Virus record (IMG/VR): IMGVR_UViG_3300029199_000004
Span: 1 to 57,275 of that record
Origin: a virus
Length of the DNA stretch: 57,275 nucleotides
Direction: 5' to 3' (one strand)
The notes under the pieces are model-generated. The model worked only from the letters and a program-made list of their open reading frames with translations. It did not search any database and was not told the DNA's origin. Positions 1 to 9,147 of the stretch are shown piece after piece. Numbering within the stretch: position 1 is the first letter of the stretch; each line of letters starts with the position of its first letter. Position numbers and translations under genes: made by a program.

Positions 1-101
1 GGCCTGTGCGATGAGCGGCATGTACATGGCGGTGGCGGCGTTGCTCGATTCGAATGCCGTCCGGACTTTTAACGACAAGATCAAAGAGCTGACCCATGGC
101 G
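1..101. repeat. terminal overlap of a circular assembly (left copy)
   Basis: The 101 bases here are identical to bases 57175-57275. A gene that begins at 57071 continues in frame through the overlap and ends at 109, so joining the two ends restores a gene. This fits a circular or circularly permuted genome of about 57,174 bp better than a true terminal repeat. The overlap length probably reflects the assembler's k-mer. Confidence 0.95.
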
Positions 102-109
102 AAGCGTGA
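1..109 (+). CDS. end of the tail chaperone extension (lambda T-like frame)
   Basis: These bases hold the last 36 codons of the frame that begins at 57071 (or is entered by frameshift at 56963) and crosses the contig junction. The visible end reads ACAMSGMYMAVAALLDS and finishes ELTHGEA before TGA at 107-109. The stop lies 14 bases inside the tape measure gene, an overlap typical of chaperone and tape measure pairs. See the entries at 56592, 56957 and 56963. Confidence 0.75.
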   Translation, partial: ACAMSGMYMAVAALLDSNAVRTFNDKIKELTHGEA

Positions 110-3100
110 TGTTGAGCTGATCATCCGGGCGAAGAACGAGGCGACCAGCACCGTCGATGCCGTTGCCAAGTCCATGGCCGAGCTGGAGGAGCGTCAGAAC
201 ACGCTCGGGACCAGCGCCAAGAAGACCGACGGCTTGCTCGGTCAGCTGGCGGACGAATTCGACAAGCTGAAAGCCGTCAGCGGAAGTGTCCAGGCACTCG
301 ACCGGCTGCAGGAGGCGGCGGCACGGGCTGGCGATGCGTTCGTGCGTCAGGCAACCGAGCTGGCCAAGTCGCGCGAGAGCTATACCGATCTGACCCGCTC
401 GCAGCAAATGGTCGCCACTGCTGGCCAGAAGCTGCAGGCTGAGGTTGAGCAGTCAGCTGCGGCTCTCGCCAAGGAAGCCAAGGCGGCGTCAGAGACCAAG
501 GCGCGGCTCAACGAATACGCGACGGCCCAGCGCAAGGCGGCGCGAGAAGCCGCGGCGGCCGAAGCGGCCCTGGCCAAGGCTCGCGCAAAGTACGCCGAGA
601 AGCCGACCGCTGCTCGTGAAACCAAGCTGGTCGACGCCTCGCTGCGTGTGCAGCAGACGAAAAAGGCAGCCCGGGAAGCCGCGCTGGCCGAAGCCCAGCT
701 GACCAGGGCGTATGCGGCCCAAAGTGCCCAGCTTCAGATCAACCGCACGGCGCACTCCACCGCGGCCCAATCGCTGAGCGAGCTGGAGAGCGCCGAGAAG
801 AAGCTGGCGTCGGAGATCACGAAGACCGAGTCCGCCATTGCTCGGCAATCCGATGAGATGGTGCAGGCTCAGTCCGAGTACGCCGAGCTGACCCAAGTGA
901 TGAGCCGGGCAGAGCAGACCTTCCAGCAGACCGCCGCGGCGCAGGGTGTGCTTGGGCAGTCCTCGCAGCAGGTTGCCACTCAGCTGACCATTCTGAAGGC
1001 CCGCATGCAGGAGCTGCAGGCGGCCAGCAAGGGGGCGGGCAACCAATCGCGGCCCATGATCGATCCGGCTGCGCTGCGTGAATCGAACCTTGGTCTCCGT
1101 GAAGCCATGACCACCATCCGCGCTGCTGCCAACGAGGCGTCTCGCGGCGAGGTGAGCCTGCGGGAACTCGGGAATGCGGTAGATCAGGTCTCCCGCTCCG
1201 GAAAGCAGCTGGACGGCTTGCTCCGGGCAGTGGAAAAGCAGGACGCCGCGGTAACCAGCGCCCGGCAGGAGTGGGCCTCCGCACAGGCTGAGGTGAAGCG
1301 GCTGGCAGGTGCCATTCGCTCGGCAACACAACCGTCCGAGCAACTGGCTGCGGCGTTCGGCCGAGCCCAAGGGCGTGCACGGGCTGCGAAGGACGCATTC
1401 CTGCAGGAGAGCGCCGCTGCCGATGAATTGAGTACCGGGCTGCGCCAGGCTGGTCTGCAGCACAGCACGCTGGCCGATGCTCAGGCGCGCCTGAAGACGA
1501 GCATCGCCGCGAACAGTGCTGCGCTGACTCGCGGACGGGCAACCCTGATCGGCTACTCCGGTGGGGCAGACCGGGCGGCATCTGGCTCTCGCAATGCCGC
1601 TGGTGGTATCAGCTCGATCAAGCCTGCCGCGGCGGGCTCCGCATCCGGTCTGAAGAAGCTGGTCGGCGCCCTGGCTGAGGTGAATTCCGGAGGTCGCACG
1701 ACGCTGTCCCTGACGCAGCGCTTGCGTGGGCAGCTGTTGTCGATGGCCGCTGCGGCTGGCGGTTTGTACGGCGTCCGCGATGCGCTTGGCGGGGTCGTCC
1801 AGGCTCAGCTGGAGATGGATGCGGTCCAGTCGCGCCTGTCCGTTGCCTTCGAAGGTGACCAGCAGAAGGTCCAGCGCGCTCTGGCGTTCACTGAGAAGAC
1901 GGCCGATGAGCTCGGCCTGTCGTTCCGGACGCTGTCACTGCAGTATTCCAAGCTGGCCGCTGCTTCCCTCGGTACCAATCTCGAAGGCGAGAAAACCGAG
2001 GCCATCTTCCGCTCCATGGCTGAGGCGGCCCGTGTCCTGCGCCTGACCGATGACGAGGTCGCCGGTTCGTTCAAGGCCATGACCGACATCATGTCCAAGG
2101 GGACGATCCAGGCCGAAGAACTCAAGGGTCAGCTCGGCGACCGCTTCCCGGGTGCTGTGCAGATCATGGCCAAGGCACTCGGCATCGGCACCGCCGAACT
2201 CGCCAAGATGATGGAGCAGGGGCAGCTCACCAGCGACAAGCTCTACGAGTTCTCGCAGGAGATGGGTAAGCGCGTTGCGCCGGCACTGGCGGACGCAGTG
2301 GTCTCCGCTTCGGCGAAAATCGCTCGCCTGCAGAACGCCGTGTTCGAGACCCAGCTGGCCATCGCGAAGTCCGGTTTCCTCGATGAACTGAGCGAGGGTG
2401 TCGAGCATCTGACCGAAGCCTTGAATGATCCAGCAGTCCAGGAGGGCTTCAAGAAGCTCGGGCACTACCTCGGCGAGCTGATCAAGCTGGGCATCGTGCT
2501 GGTCGACAACATCGATGCGGTCGTCATGCTGCTCGGCGCCATGCTGGGCATCAAGGTTGCCGGTAGCCTGGCAGCCAGCTTCATCAGCATCAGCAAGGCC
2601 GCGAAAGGGCTGTATGGCACGCTCGGTTCAGTGGAGAAGGGGCTCGTCGCGCTGAAGGCGGCTTCCGCTGCTGCCGGCGGCGGGCTGAGCGGGATGCTCA
2701 CCGTGCTCGGCAGGGGCGCTGCGTATGGCGGTCTGTATGGACTCATTGCGGCCGAAATCTACCTGATCGCTGACGCCGCCTACGACGCATATCAGGCCAA
2801 CCAGAAGCTCGAAGGGCTGAAGAACCGGCAGGCTCAGCAACAAGCCAAGGCGGACCGGCAGCAGGCTGAAGCGCTCGCTGAGCTGAACAAGGTACGTGCG
2901 GCCGGCGGCAAGGAACAGCTCGGGATCGACCAGGCGGTGATCCGCTCGACCGAAGAGCTGATCGGCATGACCGATAAGGAGATCGACGCCTATCAGGACC
3001 TGCTGATTGCCCGGATGAAGGTCGTCGGTGCGACCCGGACTGCTGAGGAACTGAAGGGCAAGGAAAAGAACCTACAGCTCATCGCCCAGCTGAACTCCGA

Positions 3101-5069
3101 AGAGCGCCAACTGATGGCTGCGGTAGAGCAGAGCGCGGTCCTGGAACAAGCCCGGGCAGCAGCGGTGAAAGGTACGGCCGACGCCGTGGGTCAGGTGGCA
3201 GCGGCTTCCGAGGATGCCGGCGCCAAAGCTGACGCGCTGAAGCAGCGTCTCGATGCCGTGGCGCAGATGAACTTCGACAACTCCATCATCGCTCTGGAGA
3301 GAGTCCACAACGCCAAGATGGCAGCCCTGACGCTGAGCGGTGCTGACGAGCAGCAGCTACTCTCGGCCACGACTCAGTTCGAATCCCAGCGGCTGGACAT
3401 CGTCCGTCAGTTCTCCTCGAAGCAACTGGAGCTGGTGCGGCAGGACACCGAGCGGCGTAAGCAGATTCTGGACACGAAGAAGCTCGACGATGCCGCCCGG
3501 GCTGAGGAGCTGAAGAAGATCGAGGACAACGCTTCGAAGGCGCGCATCCAGATCGTCCAGCAAGAGGTGCAGGCGGTCTCCTCGGCGCGTGAGCAGGCCC
3601 TGGGTCGGTACATGTCGGCATTGCAGCGGGTGGCCGACCTCGATCGCCGGATTGCTGACATCCGCCTGCAGGGTGAATTCCAGGTCGCCGATATCCGCCG
3701 TGGCGCGATGGCCGATCACCTTGCCTACCAGTCCCGTGCTCAAGAGATGAGCAAGCTCAACGGGCGGATTCAGGAAGAGATCGCACGCGGCAACTACGAG
3801 GTCGCAGAAGCCCTCGCGCAGCGGCAAATGAGCTTGGCTCAGTCGCTGAACCAGGAAGTGAAGAACGGCGAGAAGATTGTCGTCACCAAGGAGCAGGCTG
3901 CCCGCAATGCTGTAGCCGGCACGCAGAAGGCCAACGAGAACCTGATCAGCGTCCTGCAGAAGCGCAAGGAAATCGAGAAGGCTGAAGCCGAGGAGCAGAA
4001 GCGGCTCTATGAAAATCTGACCTCCACCCTGGAGAAGCTGAACAAGACGCTGGCTCGGGTATCGGGTGCCGAGGAGATCGACATCCCGCTCACGGTCGAC
4101 GAGGCCAAGGCGAAGTCGGACCTGGATCGCACGATCGCCGATATGAAGGGGGTCGCCTTCGGCAGTAAGGTGGGCGTGCCGGTCAGCGCTGATACCCGCG
4201 ACTACGTGGCCAAGTTCGACAGCGATGTCCTCTCGAAGGATGGCAGCCAGGTGCGGGTCGGCGTGTTCATGGAGGACGGGGCCTACAAGATCAAGGTCAA
4301 CGAAATCCAGAACCAGAAGATCGTGGCCACCGCTCAGGTGGAGTTCTCGGGGTCCGACCTGCAGGCTGCCGTTGCCCGGGCCAAGCAGATCGTGGAAGGC
4401 GACTTCCCGAAGATGCAGCTGGCCTTCGACAGCGCCAAGACCTATGCCGAGTTCCAGCAGCTCAGCGAGGACGTGAAGCGCCAGCTGTCGGAGCAGAGCT
4501 TCGTCGTGTCCACCCAGTTCCAAGCGGAAACGGAAGAGGTGGACGCCATCATTCGCCGGTATGCCAGCGATGTCACCGAAGCCCCGGTTGCGTTTGACCC
4601 GGACACCACGGCGGCCGATCGTGCCCGGGCACAGATTGCCCAGCCGATCATCGTGCCGGTTCAGTACGTCGCCTCCGGCAAGCCGGTGTCCCGTGCCAAC
4701 GGCGGTGTGATCAAGGTTCCCGGCTTCGCCTCGGGCGGTTCGCCTGGCGGCCTGATCCGCGGCCCCGGCACTGGCACCAGCGACAGCATCCTGGCTGCCG
4801 TGAGCAACCGCGAGTACATCGTCCGGGCCATGGCTGTGCGCAAGTACGGCACCGGCTTCCTCGACCAGCTGAACGCCGGCACGCTCAACCCTGACCGGCT
4901 CGCTGGTGCAATGGGGGGCGGAAGGGGCGGTGCTGCCGAAGGTGGTGACTCCATGTCGGTCAACCTGACCATCAACGGACGTGAGACCGGCCGGCTGTCT
5001 GGCAGCCGATCGAGCGTGCAGAACCTCGTCGATTCGCTACACGAAATCGCACGCCAGACCGGAGGGTAA
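96..5069 (+). CDS. tail tape measure protein
   Basis: This 1657-residue protein sets tail length and is the scaffold around which the tail tube polymerises. Residues 1-480 are long Ala/Glu/Lys/Gln-rich coiled coil. Residues about 565-730 match the conserved tape-measure N-terminal domain (FTEKTADELGLSFRTL, then LKGQLGDRFPGAVQIMAKAL). A hydrophobic stretch follows at about 800-835 (AVVMLLGAMLGIKVAGSLAA), a second coiled coil at about 900-1350, and a Gly-rich C-terminus with ANGGVIKVPGFASGG, typical of the family. It is the largest gene in the window and follows the tail tube and chaperones across the contig junction. At roughly 0.15 nm per residue the tail would be about 250 nm, which is inference. 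The start ATG overlaps the end of the chaperone frame. Confidence 0.96.
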   Translation: MAKRDVELIIRAKNEATSTVDAVAKSMAELEERQNTLGTSAKKTDGLLGQLADEFDKLKAVSGSVQALDRLQEAAARAGDAFVRQATELAKSRESYTDLTRSQQMVATAGQKLQAEVEQSAAALAKEAKAASETKARLNEYATAQRKAAREAAAAEAALAKARAKYAEKPTAARETKLVDASLRVQQTKKAAREAALAEAQLTRAYAAQSAQLQINRTAHSTAAQSLSELESAEKKLASEITKTESAIARQSDEMVQAQSEYAELTQVMSRAEQTFQQTAAAQGVLGQSSQQVATQLTILKARMQELQAASKGAGNQSRPMIDPAALRESNLGLREAMTTIRAAANEASRGEVSLRELGNAVDQVSRSGKQLDGLLRAVEKQDAAVTSARQEWASAQAEVKRLAGAIRSATQPSEQLAAAFGRAQGRARAAKDAFLQESAAADELSTGLRQAGLQHSTLADAQARLKTSIAANSAALTRGRATLIGYSGGADRAASGSRNAAGGISSIKPAAAGSASGLKKLVGALAEVNSGGRTTLSLTQRLRGQLLSMAAAAGGLYGVRDALGGVVQAQLEMDAVQSRLSVAFEGDQQKVQRALAFTEKTADELGLSFRTLSLQYSKLAAASLGTNLEGEKTEAIFRSMAEAARVLRLTDDEVAGSFKAMTDIMSKGTIQAEELKGQLGDRFPGAVQIMAKALGIGTAELAKMMEQGQLTSDKLYEFSQEMGKRVAPALADAVVSASAKIARLQNAVFETQLAIAKSGFLDELSEGVEHLTEALNDPAVQEGFKKLGHYLGELIKLGIVLVDNIDAVVMLLGAMLGIKVAGSLAASFISISKAAKGLYGTLGSVEKGLVALKAASAAAGGGLSGMLTVLGRGAAYGGLYGLIAAEIYLIADAAYDAYQANQKLEGLKNRQAQQQAKADRQQAEALAELNKVRAAGGKEQLGIDQAVIRSTEELIGMTDKEIDAYQDLLIARMKVVGATRTAEELKGKEKNLQLIAQLNSEERQLMAAVEQSAVLEQARAAAVKGTADAVGQVAAASEDAGAKADALKQRLDAVAQMNFDNSIIALERVHNAKMAALTLSGADEQQLLSATTQFESQRLDIVRQFSSKQLELVRQDTERRKQILDTKKLDDAARAEELKKIEDNASKARIQIVQQEVQAVSSAREQALGRYMSALQRVADLDRRIADIRLQGEFQVADIRRGAMADHLAYQSRAQEMSKLNGRIQEEIARGNYEVAEALAQRQMSLAQSLNQEVKNGEKIVVTKEQAARNAVAGTQKANENLISVLQKRKEIEKAEAEEQKRLYENLTSTLEKLNKTLARVSGAEEIDIPLTVDEAKAKSDLDRTIADMKGVAFGSKVGVPVSADTRDYVAKFDSDVLSKDGSQVRVGVFMEDGAYKIKVNEIQNQKIVATAQVEFSGSDLQAAVARAKQIVEGDFPKMQLAFDSAKTYAEFQQLSEDVKRQLSEQSFVVSTQFQAETEEVDAIIRRYASDVTEAPVAFDPDTTAADRARAQIAQPIIVPVQYVASGKPVSRANGGVIKVPGFASGGSPGGLIRGPGTGTSDSILAAVSNREYIVRAMAVRKYGTGFLDQLNAGTLNPDRLAGAMGGGRGGAAEGGDSMSVNLTINGRETGRLSGSRSSVQNLVDSLHEIARQTGG

Positions 5070-5072
5070 GCC

Positions 5073-5459
5073 GTGAATACGCTGAAGTTGGGGGGCGTGA
5101 CGCTCAACGCCCAGATGGTCTGGGAGGACAGATTCCGGTCGCAGAAAGTGGCCCAATCAGTGATCATCACGCTCGGAGGGACCCCCGTAACCTACAGCCA
5201 GTCGCTGGTGGCCGGGGAGAGCATCACTCTTGTTTCCCAGCGCGATCGCGGCTGGCTGACCGGGGCGATGGTGGAACAGATTGGCGAGCTCGCTGCCCTT
5301 GCAGGCGCCGTGTTCGAGCTGGAGATAAACGGGGTCGTGCGCCAGGTTGTATTCCGGCACCACGAGCCGCCGGCATTCTCAGCGGAGCCGTTCGTCCCGC
5401 GTTTCAACCAACAGTTGACTGACTACTTCACAGCCACGATCAAGCTGATGACCGTTTAA
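5073..5459 (+). CDS. minor tail protein, unrecognised family
   Basis: This 128-residue protein starts at GTG three bases after the tape measure stop, behind GGAGGG at 5064-5069, so it is translationally linked to it. The sequence looks beta-rich, with alternating hydrophobic residues (VIITLGGTPVTYSQSL, VFELEINGVVRQVVF), and has no recognised catalytic motif. The first gene after the tape measure in lambda-like phages usually encodes a distal or minor tail protein (lambda gpM position). The assignment rests on position only. Confidence 0.6.
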   Translation: MNTLKLGGVTLNAQMVWEDRFRSQKVAQSVIITLGGTPVTYSQSLVAGESITLVSQRDRGWLTGAMVEQIGELAALAGAVFELEINGVVRQVVFRHHEPPAFSAEPFVPRFNQQLTDYFTATIKLMTV

Positions 5460-5469
5460 GGAGAGGCAG

Positions 5470-6456
5470 ATGCCCATCACCCCGTCTGACATCAAGTGGT
5501 ACAAGTCGCTGACCGTGGCAGACGCTGCGGCGAACGGCGGGCGCATGAGCAACGTGCAATCGCCCAGCGGCATCAAGAACAACATCCTGCCCGACATCAC
5601 GCTGGCCGAGCGGAACGCCGGCATGACCCGCTACCGGAAGATGTTCATCAAGGTGGCAAACGGCGAGAACATCGCGCTGGCCAATGCCCGGGTGTTCCTG
5701 CAGCTGCCGACGCCGGGCGAGGACAGCGTTACCTTCTTCCCGGGCACCCAGCGCGACACCCAGGCGGCGATCACCGGTAGCGAGCGGCTGTACGGGGGTG
5801 GACGGCTGAACGCCAACGTGGCGGCTGGAGCGGTGACCGTGGCGGTTCTGACTGAAGGCGCCGCGCTGAACTGCATTCGATCTGGCGACACGATTCGGAT
5901 CACTGACAAGTCGGGCGTGTCGGCCGCCGGTAACGAGGAGTTCCGGATCGCGACGGAGGTGACATACGCGGGCGATATCGCGACGCTTACCCTGGATGCA
6001 CCTCTCGACCACGGCTACACGTCGGCAGCGGGTATGGTGGCGTCGGTGTACCTCGCGGGTGACGTGGAGACCGCGGTTTCCAGCCCGCAGGCGACCTCCG
6101 CAGCCGGCGGTGTCAGTGGGGCGATCGCCGGGGATAGTGTTGGCACTGTAGAGCAGGACTGGACGCTGACGTTTACCTCGGCGACTGCGTTCAACATCGT
6201 AGGGGACACCGCCGGTAATATCGGCTCAGGGAACGTCGGAGGGACCACCTCACCCATCAACCCCGCGTTCCCAGGTCGTCCGTACTTCTCGATCCCGGCG
6301 GGTTTCTTCACCGGTACGTTCGCAGCCGGCGACACGGTCACATTCACGACTTCGCCCGCGGCCATCCCACTTTGGTACAGGCAGATCGTCCCGGCCGGGG
6401 CGTCGGCCATCTCCGGTAACCGGGTCATCGTTGGGCTGGACGGCGAGAGCGCATGA
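5470..6456 (+). CDS. tail protein, beta-rich, unknown
   Basis: The 328-residue product starts behind the strong site AAGGAGAGGCAG. The first 110 residues contain SDIKWYKSLTVADAAANGGR and SGIKNNILPDIT, which look like a conserved globular start. The remainder is rich in Ala, Gly, Thr and Val with repeated short strands and no catalytic motif. It overlaps the next gene by four bases (ATGA). Its place among five consecutive tail genes supports a distal tail or baseplate role. I do not recognise the family. Confidence 0.6.
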   Translation: MPITPSDIKWYKSLTVADAAANGGRMSNVQSPSGIKNNILPDITLAERNAGMTRYRKMFIKVANGENIALANARVFLQLPTPGEDSVTFFPGTQRDTQAAITGSERLYGGGRLNANVAAGAVTVAVLTEGAALNCIRSGDTIRITDKSGVSAAGNEEFRIATEVTYAGDIATLTLDAPLDHGYTSAAGMVASVYLAGDVETAVSSPQATSAAGGVSGAIAGDSVGTVEQDWTLTFTSATAFNIVGDTAGNIGSGNVGGTTSPINPAFPGRPYFSIPAGFFTGTFAAGDTVTFTTSPAAIPLWYRQIVPAGASAISGNRVIVGLDGESA

Positions 6457-7616
6457 TTCAAACCAGCCTCAACGCCGGCTTTGCGGCTCCAGCTGGGCCG
6501 CTTCGGCTTCAGTATGTGAAGGAGGACAACCTGCTTCCATCGGAAGTGGCCGCTGCGGAGAGGACGCAAGACAACATCAACGCTGGGTGCTACGTGGTGC
6601 CGGAACGCACTCTGACCGAAGCAGAGGAGCGCGCCCGGGACGAACTGCTTCATCACCATGACCAGCTGGCTTGGCCCATTCGTAAGCTGCGGCTATATCC
6701 GGCTGATGCCGCGGTGCTCCGCTGCAACTACGGCGCGGTTCGCCCATTACACCGGGTGCAGGAGGCGGTCGATGAGATCGTAGTGTTCGCCGGTTCCGAC
6801 CAGGTTCAGCTTGAGAGCGTCGGCGACCCGTCTGCGATCACCATCATCGGCCGAGCCTATGACGAGACCGGGGCGGAAGTCGAAGACCCTCAGCTTGTCT
6901 ACCGCGGCGCTGGTGTCATCACTTGCGATCGGAAGCTGTTCGCCCGCGTGGCCGCAACCTATCAGACCGAGTACCGGGTTATCGAGCTGACGGTCGTCCC
7001 GACGGGCGAAAACTTCGAGGTGCAGGTGATCGCATTCCAAGGTGGAGAGACCGCCTCGACGCTCGTGCCCTACGAGATGTTGGAGTTCGACACCGGCCAG
7101 GTCGCTGGCGTGAATTGCGGCGGCGGGCTGAATGCTGGGCAGGAGCCGGTGAACGCGCCGCCGCCAGCTGCTCGCTACGAAATGCTCAGCATGAGCCACG
7201 GCGCGAAAGTCGAGAAGGACGCCGAGCTGCAGGTGACCATGACCTTCCGCAATATCAATGCGGTGGCAGGTACCGGTGCCGTGAAATTTGGCCTTCAGTA
7301 CGGACCGTCGGTCAGCGGGGTGTTCAACTGCGATGCCAACGGCGTGGCGTCGATCAATCTGAGTCTGAGCCCGGACAAGGTCGGTACGTTCGCCACTTTC
7401 GGCGAGATCATCGGGGACTTTTTCTCGCAGCAGCGGGGGAGGGTCGAAGTCACTGATCCTGATGCTGAACCTGCAATCTGGCGCGAGGTGTCCCGTGAGA
7501 TGACCGACATCGACGTGGATGGAGTGGGGATCAAGCGGATTGAGAAGGTCACGTTTGATCTCGACGGAACCGGTGAGCTGGTAACCCTGGCGTTCGATAA
7601 CACCGAGGTCCAGTGA
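6453..7616 (+). CDS. tail protein, unknown
   Basis: This 387-residue protein begins at an ATG overlapping the previous stop (ATGA), implying coupled translation. The sequence suggests mostly beta structure in two halves, split around residue 220 (CGGGLNAGQEPVNAPPPA), a Gly/Pro linker. The second half has an Ig-like look (VTMTFRNINAVAGTGAVKFG). There are few cysteines and no membrane segment. It sits in the tail tip block and is probably structural. The family is not recognised. Confidence 0.6.
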   Translation: MIQTSLNAGFAAPAGPLRLQYVKEDNLLPSEVAAAERTQDNINAGCYVVPERTLTEAEERARDELLHHHDQLAWPIRKLRLYPADAAVLRCNYGAVRPLHRVQEAVDEIVVFAGSDQVQLESVGDPSAITIIGRAYDETGAEVEDPQLVYRGAGVITCDRKLFARVAATYQTEYRVIELTVVPTGENFEVQVIAFQGGETASTLVPYEMLEFDTGQVAGVNCGGGLNAGQEPVNAPPPAARYEMLSMSHGAKVEKDAELQVTMTFRNINAVAGTGAVKFGLQYGPSVSGVFNCDANGVASINLSLSPDKVGTFATFGEIIGDFFSQQRGRVEVTDPDAEPAIWREVSREMTDIDVDGVGIKRIEKVTFDLDGTGELVTLAFDNTEVQ

Positions 7617-9040
7617 TGGGTATCGTCGAAGGACCGTTCCGGTTCATTGTCTCGATCACCAAGGCACCACTATTTCCCCTATTTCCCCGACTGGGTTCAC
7701 CGTCTCTACCGGTGACGTTGAACCAGTATGTGTTCAGTCGCTGGGACAGTCAGTCAGGGCAGGCACTCAATGTGTTTTATGCGAGCGAAGTCACGGTTGA
7801 GGCTGCGACAGATACATCAAGGGTCCTGCAGCTCAAACACTACACCCAACCAAACGCGGGAATTGTCCGGCAAACATCCAACCTTTATGACGTGAGCGAG
7901 GAGACTGTCGAGTTAGCTCCTCCTGCTGTTGGCCACCGGACATGCGACCTACTGACCGACTTCAATAACGATGCACCCACGGCCGGGGCGTTCTGGACCT
8001 ACACGGTCAATGTGGTGCCAGCTCAAACCATGGCCGTCTCCTATGATCTGATCGGGGCTGGCGGGGCGCGAGTTCCCGGCCTGATCGGGTTCTATTACGG
8101 TGGAGGGACCGTAGTAGCGGTGGTGGATGGGGACACACCGCCTGACTACTCCGCTCGCGTGATTCAGGTGACAGCGAATGCTTCGTGGACTCAGGTCACC
8201 GACCAGGTCGTTCCGGTGAGCAAAGCCTACTTCTATGAAGAAACTCAGAATCAGAAGGTGGTAAACGGCTACTGGCAGAACGACGGTGCACCTACCGTCG
8301 TCAGCGACACGTACCGCGAGGTCTACGGGGCGATCCAGCAATCGCTACTTGATCAGATCGCCTTGCCGCCGTCCTATGACGTGCTGGGGGCGGCGTATAC
8401 CTACGAGTCGCGCGGCAATGCTGTCCCCGGAGCTCTCGAAGGGACGGGTGCTGAGCCTGACCCAACCGTCATGCTGGAGCTCGGGCTAACCCTCGATTCG
8501 TATCGGGCAAATAGCCAAGCGGTACTCAAGTCGTTCGCCTTCGTGGTTCTCACGGTAGACATCAGCGCCTCGGCCGGTGACTTGCTCGTCGCGGTCAAAA
8601 AATTGTCCATCAAGACCAATGGTTACGCGGTGGACCCGCTGAATGGACCAGTGAACGGGGCTGGCTCACCCAATGCCGGTATCGCAAACCGTACCCCTAC
8701 ACAAAGTTTGGGCGCGATGGGGCAGAGCTGGAGCGGAAGTGGGTTTGCGGCCGAAAGCTCTACTTCGGTGAGGATTGGGACCGGTCACAGCCTTGGCGCA
8801 ATCTGGGTCAAGGACACTCCATTGGGCTCAGCGCTTAGCGCCGAGCTGGACGGTCAAGAGGTCACGCTAATCGATTTCGAGCTCTCGGAAGCCGATCTGC
8901 AAGCTCGATATGACTCAGGGATGCCGGGGCCAACCCTGTATACAGCTGTGCACGCTGGCAGCTCAGGTCCGAAGCGAACCTACAGCGGCCCAAGCACCTA
9001 CGTGGTACGAGGGGACTTCCTTGATTTCATAGCTTCCTGA
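7613..9040 (+). CDS. tail protein, unknown
   Basis: The 475-residue product starts at GTG 7613 overlapping the previous TGA; an ATG at 7616 is equally possible. It lacks catalytic motifs and membrane segments and is rich in Ser, Thr, Gly and Asp, as expected for an exposed structural protein. Codon use in the first 300 bases looks somewhat less G+C-rich than its neighbours (runs such as TTTCCCCTATTTCCCC), which may mark exchange of this module. A tail tip or fibre role is inferred from position. Confidence 0.6.
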   Translation: MMGIVEGPFRFIVSITKAPLFPLFPRLGSPSLPVTLNQYVFSRWDSQSGQALNVFYASEVTVEAATDTSRVLQLKHYTQPNAGIVRQTSNLYDVSEETVELAPPAVGHRTCDLLTDFNNDAPTAGAFWTYTVNVVPAQTMAVSYDLIGAGGARVPGLIGFYYGGGTVVAVVDGDTPPDYSARVIQVTANASWTQVTDQVVPVSKAYFYEETQNQKVVNGYWQNDGAPTVVSDTYREVYGAIQQSLLDQIALPPSYDVLGAAYTYESRGNAVPGALEGTGAEPDPTVMLELGLTLDSYRANSQAVLKSFAFVVLTVDISASAGDLLVAVKKLSIKTNGYAVDPLNGPVNGAGSPNAGIANRTPTQSLGAMGQSWSGSGFAAESSTSVRIGTGHSLGAIWVKDTPLGSALSAELDGQEVTLIDFELSEADLQARYDSGMPGPTLYTAVHAGSSGPKRTYSGPSTYVVRGDFLDFIAS

Positions 9041-9147
9041 GTGCCCCCATAGCGTTGAGTGCACGAATCGGTCGATCCCGTTTCAGCTTGCTGCGATTCT
9101 ACTAACGGTGGAAAATCCAACCAAAGAATCAACTGCGGAGCCGGTAG

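Noticed and set aside
3357-4523. Minus-strand open frame of 388 codons
   Set aside because: Shadow of the tape measure gene.
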